A stretch of 40,809 nt of DNA, taken from Candidatus Altimarinota bacterium (GTDB lineage: Bacteria > Patescibacteriota > Gracilibacteria > BD1-5 > UBA2023). Location: the NCBI GenBank assembly GCA_014377245.1, contig JACMPX010000022.1:1-40809 (forward strand), written 5' to 3'. Below are positions 38,645 to 40,809 of this stretch, piece after piece; the stretch's first letter is position 1, and each line of letters starts with the position of its first letter. Made by a program: the position numbers and the translations under genes. A model generated the notes under the pieces. It saw nothing but the letters and a program-made list of their open reading frames with translations. It was not told where the DNA came from and did no database searches.

Positions 38645-39082
38645 ATGTCTCGCACTCTCATTCCAGCGGCCGCCAATCTCATCATCCAACATGGATCTCA
38701 TATCCTTCTCATGAAACGATCAGACAAAACTGAGGTATGGCCCAACCACTGGGCATTTCCTGGTGGTAAGGTCGATAATGGTGAGCTCTTTCGAGAGGCT
38801 GCTTTGCGTGAGGCAAGAGAAGAGATTGGGATCAATGCAGTTCCAGCCTCTATCAACGCTGAGGCGATCGTGATGTTTCGGACGATACAATGAACAAAGG
38901 TAGGATATTTTGGTCGGTTAGAACACTATGAAAATGCTCCAGAAATACTCGAATCTGATCTCGCCTCTGATCTCGCCTGGTTTCAAGTCACAGATCTCCC
39001 AGAACCTATGGTTCCCCAACATCGAGCAGGACTCGATGCAATACTCAACTGAATCTGATATGTGGAGATAAATATGTGCTAA
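38645..39082 (+). CDS. Nudix hydrolase, MutT-like
   Basis: A 145-residue enzyme. The Nudix box GKVDNGELFREAALREAREE followed by IGI (about 40-62) has all consensus residues (Gx5Ex7REUxEExGU). It starts with PAAANLIIQHGSHILLMKR, typical of pyrophosphohydrolases that act on nucleoside diphosphate derivatives. The C-terminal half, after a TGA-coded Gly (TIQ-Gly-TKVGYF), has SDLAWFQVTDLPEPMVPQHR, close to the ADP-ribose/mutT type. Three TGA codons in all. The exact substrate is unknown. It lies 18 bases after the TraC-like stop and may be co-transcribed. Confidence 0.88.
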
Positions 39083-39198
39083 TTCTTGATAAATATTGAT
39101 TTTCTCCTACAATAAGAGCTATACAAGTCTCTGAAAGACTACATACCTGTTATCTATTTTTTCTGAGTTTTATTTATTATATACTAAATTCTCAAACC

Positions 39199-40809
39199 GT
39201 GTCTCGCTCTCATCTCTTCATCACTGGTAATCTCAGATATACCCCACGCAAGATCACCCTCACGTCAGGAGATGTATCATATTTTGTCAAGCCATATCAG
39301 GTACAGTCGGGATATGTCCATGGTGATCGAGTTCGGGCTCGCATCACGAAGCAGTGAGATGGTGGGCGTATGGCAGAAGTGGAGATTATTTCACTCGTGA
39401 GTCGCTCTCGAGATCCACTCATTGCGAGGATCATATCGAAAAAGTGAAAGCAATACCTAAAAATCATCCCAGAACAAGGAAATCTTGAGATTTTATTTTT
39501 ATCGTGAAATAAAAAATATGACGATAATAGTATCATATCTGTCCAATTCAGTACGAATGATCGAGTAGAGATTGTATGAGTATTTGCCCATGAGGATGAT
39601 GTCGATCTCGATGAGCGACTCATTCTCTGGCTCTCTTGAGCTCGGACTGAGTTCCCAGAATCAGTGATACGAGAGAGTGATGAAGTCAAACAATATACAA
39701 AGAAAACAAATCTCAAAAATAGAGTCGACTTCAGAAATTGGTATACACTCACCATCGACGGATCTGATGCAAAGGATCTCGATGATGCGATCTCTATCAA
39801 AAAAGAGGAAAATGGTAATTATATTCTTGCTGTACATATTGCAGATGTTGCTGAGTATGTAACCGAAAATTCTCAACTCGATCGGGAAGCACTGTTGCGA
39901 GCTACAAGTATCTATACGCCGGGCAAGGTTATACCTATGCTTCCAGAAGTACTCTCGAATGATCTCTGCAGCTTGCATCCTGGAACTCCCAAGCTCAGTC
40001 TCTCGGCTGTTATGACTATTGATCCAAGATGAAATGTTCGGCATACTGAAATCGTAGAGGGCATTATCGAGAGTCGGCATCGTGGTGTCTATGATGATAT
40101 ATATCGGCGTCACAGTGAAGCAATATGAGAAAAAACAGAACTTGATGATATCTTGGATATTGCTTTTGCACTGTATTATATTTTAGAAAAAAGACGCCGT
40201 AAAGAAGGAAAGATTACGTTTGAATCTACGGAAATCTATTTTGATTTTGGTACTACTCATGAAAATGACGACAAAAACTGAGAGAAACAAGCGAAAACTC
40301 CAAAACATATCAAAAAGCGAGAACGAAATGATGCACATAAACTCATTGAGGAATTCATGGTACTCGCAAATGAGGAAGTTGCAAAGTGGTGTCAGCGACA
40401 TGGACTCCCATTTCTCTCACGAGTTCATGGACTCCCAGGTAATGAACAAACAGAAATAATACAGGCAATACTTCGTAGTAGCAAATCTCCAATCTTCGAG
40501 GATAGTACACGCTGAGAACTAATTCTCACAAAGCCTAAATGAACTCCTGTACTAGAACCAACTCATATCCGAGAATTTCTCGAGAATATAAAAGATCCTA
40601 CTGAGTTATATAGATATTCACGACTTCTCCTCCCAAAGATGGCAAAGGCAACCTATTCTGATACACCGTTTCGCCACTTTGGGCTGGCACTCGAGTATTA
40701 CTCTCATTTTACTTCACCAATTCGTCGCTATCCAGACCTTCAGGTACATCGCATTATCAAGGAGCAAATTCGGGGTATACTCACGCCTGTGAGAGTGGCT
40801 CACTATAAG
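39199..40809 (+). CDS. rnr: Ribonuclease R (RNase II family), N-terminal part (runs off the right edge)
   Basis: The first 537 codons of a 3'-5' exoribonuclease that degrades structured RNA. The start GTG at 39199 lies 13 bases after a TATACT box (39180-39185). Cold-shock/OB-like domains cover about 1-165, then the catalytic RNB domain: TIDGSDAKDLDDAIS near 184-198 holds the metal-binding aspartates. AVHIADVAEYV, GVYDDIYRR and LALEYYSHFTSPIRRYPDL near the end are family signatures. About a dozen TGA codons code Gly, for example KKGKQYL, DPRGNV and TRGELIL. The end, including any S1 domain, lies outside the window. Confidence 0.94.

Overview
The window comes from a bacterium that reads UGA as glycine (genetic code 25), most likely a member of the Gracilibacteria/Absconditabacteria branch of the Candidate Phyla Radiation (Patescibacteria). 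Almost every gene longer than a few hundred bases has in-frame TGA codons. Where the family is known, those codons sit on invariant glycines: the PP-loop of MnmA, motif 2 of prolyl-tRNA synthetase, the ABC signature, the NodB deacetylase motif, and ribosomal proteins L2, L6, L14, L16, S3 and S19. Real genes end at TAA or TAG only. The coordinates below were built by reading TGA as Gly. GC content looks near 40 percent by eye, and no L30 gene is present in the ribosomal protein cluster, as expected for CPR.

Layout from left to right. At 1-680 is the start of typA (minus). At 884-2512 are a damaged membrane protein gene, a CYTH-domain protein, a tiny hydrophobic peptide gene with its own promoter and terminator, and a small unknown gene. 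At 2550-4501 are proS and a SanA/YdcF-like protein. At 4736-7446 is a tight minus-strand operon: Fur-like regulator, ABC ATPase, HAD phosphatase and mnmA, with overlaps of one base. At 7482-9989 are a damaged secreted-protein gene, a membrane protein, grpE and a YtxH-like protein. At 10055-13719 are a proline aminopeptidase, a badly damaged lipoprotein gene and an RlmD/TrmA-type RNA methyltransferase with a structured leader. At 13871-17215 are several small membrane or exported proteins and a FemAB/GNAT-like protein.

From 17648 to 26964 a 19-gene ribosomal protein operon runs on the minus strand (rplC-D-W-B, rpsS, rplV, rpsC, rplP, rpmC, rpsQ, rplN, rplX, rplE, rpsN, rpsH, rplF, rplR, rpsE, rplO). 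It has a clear promoter at 27084-27111 and a terminator after rplO; rpsJ, rpmD and secY are not here. At 27396-36187 is an envelope region: a FecR-domain protein, a ParB-like small protein, an 1112-residue fusion of GH18 hydrolase, NodB deacetylase and family-2 glycosyltransferase, a second stand-alone GH18 paralogue, a possible divisome-like small protein and an Ig-repeat surface protein. From 36349 to the end are secF, a PrgI-family protein with a TraC/VirB4-N-like partner (type IV secretion or pilus), a Nudix hydrolase and the start of RNase R.

Three points deserve attention. First, three genes for exported proteins have in-frame stops, all eight of them TAA and none TAG, in frames that are otherwise intact; glycine would fit at each, so they look like TGA (Gly) codons that became TAA. 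Second, no gene in the ribosomal operon has a recognisable Shine-Dalgarno sequence; the bases before ATG are instead rich in C and T. Third, several promoters place the -10 box 5-7 bases before the start codon, which predicts leaderless mRNAs.
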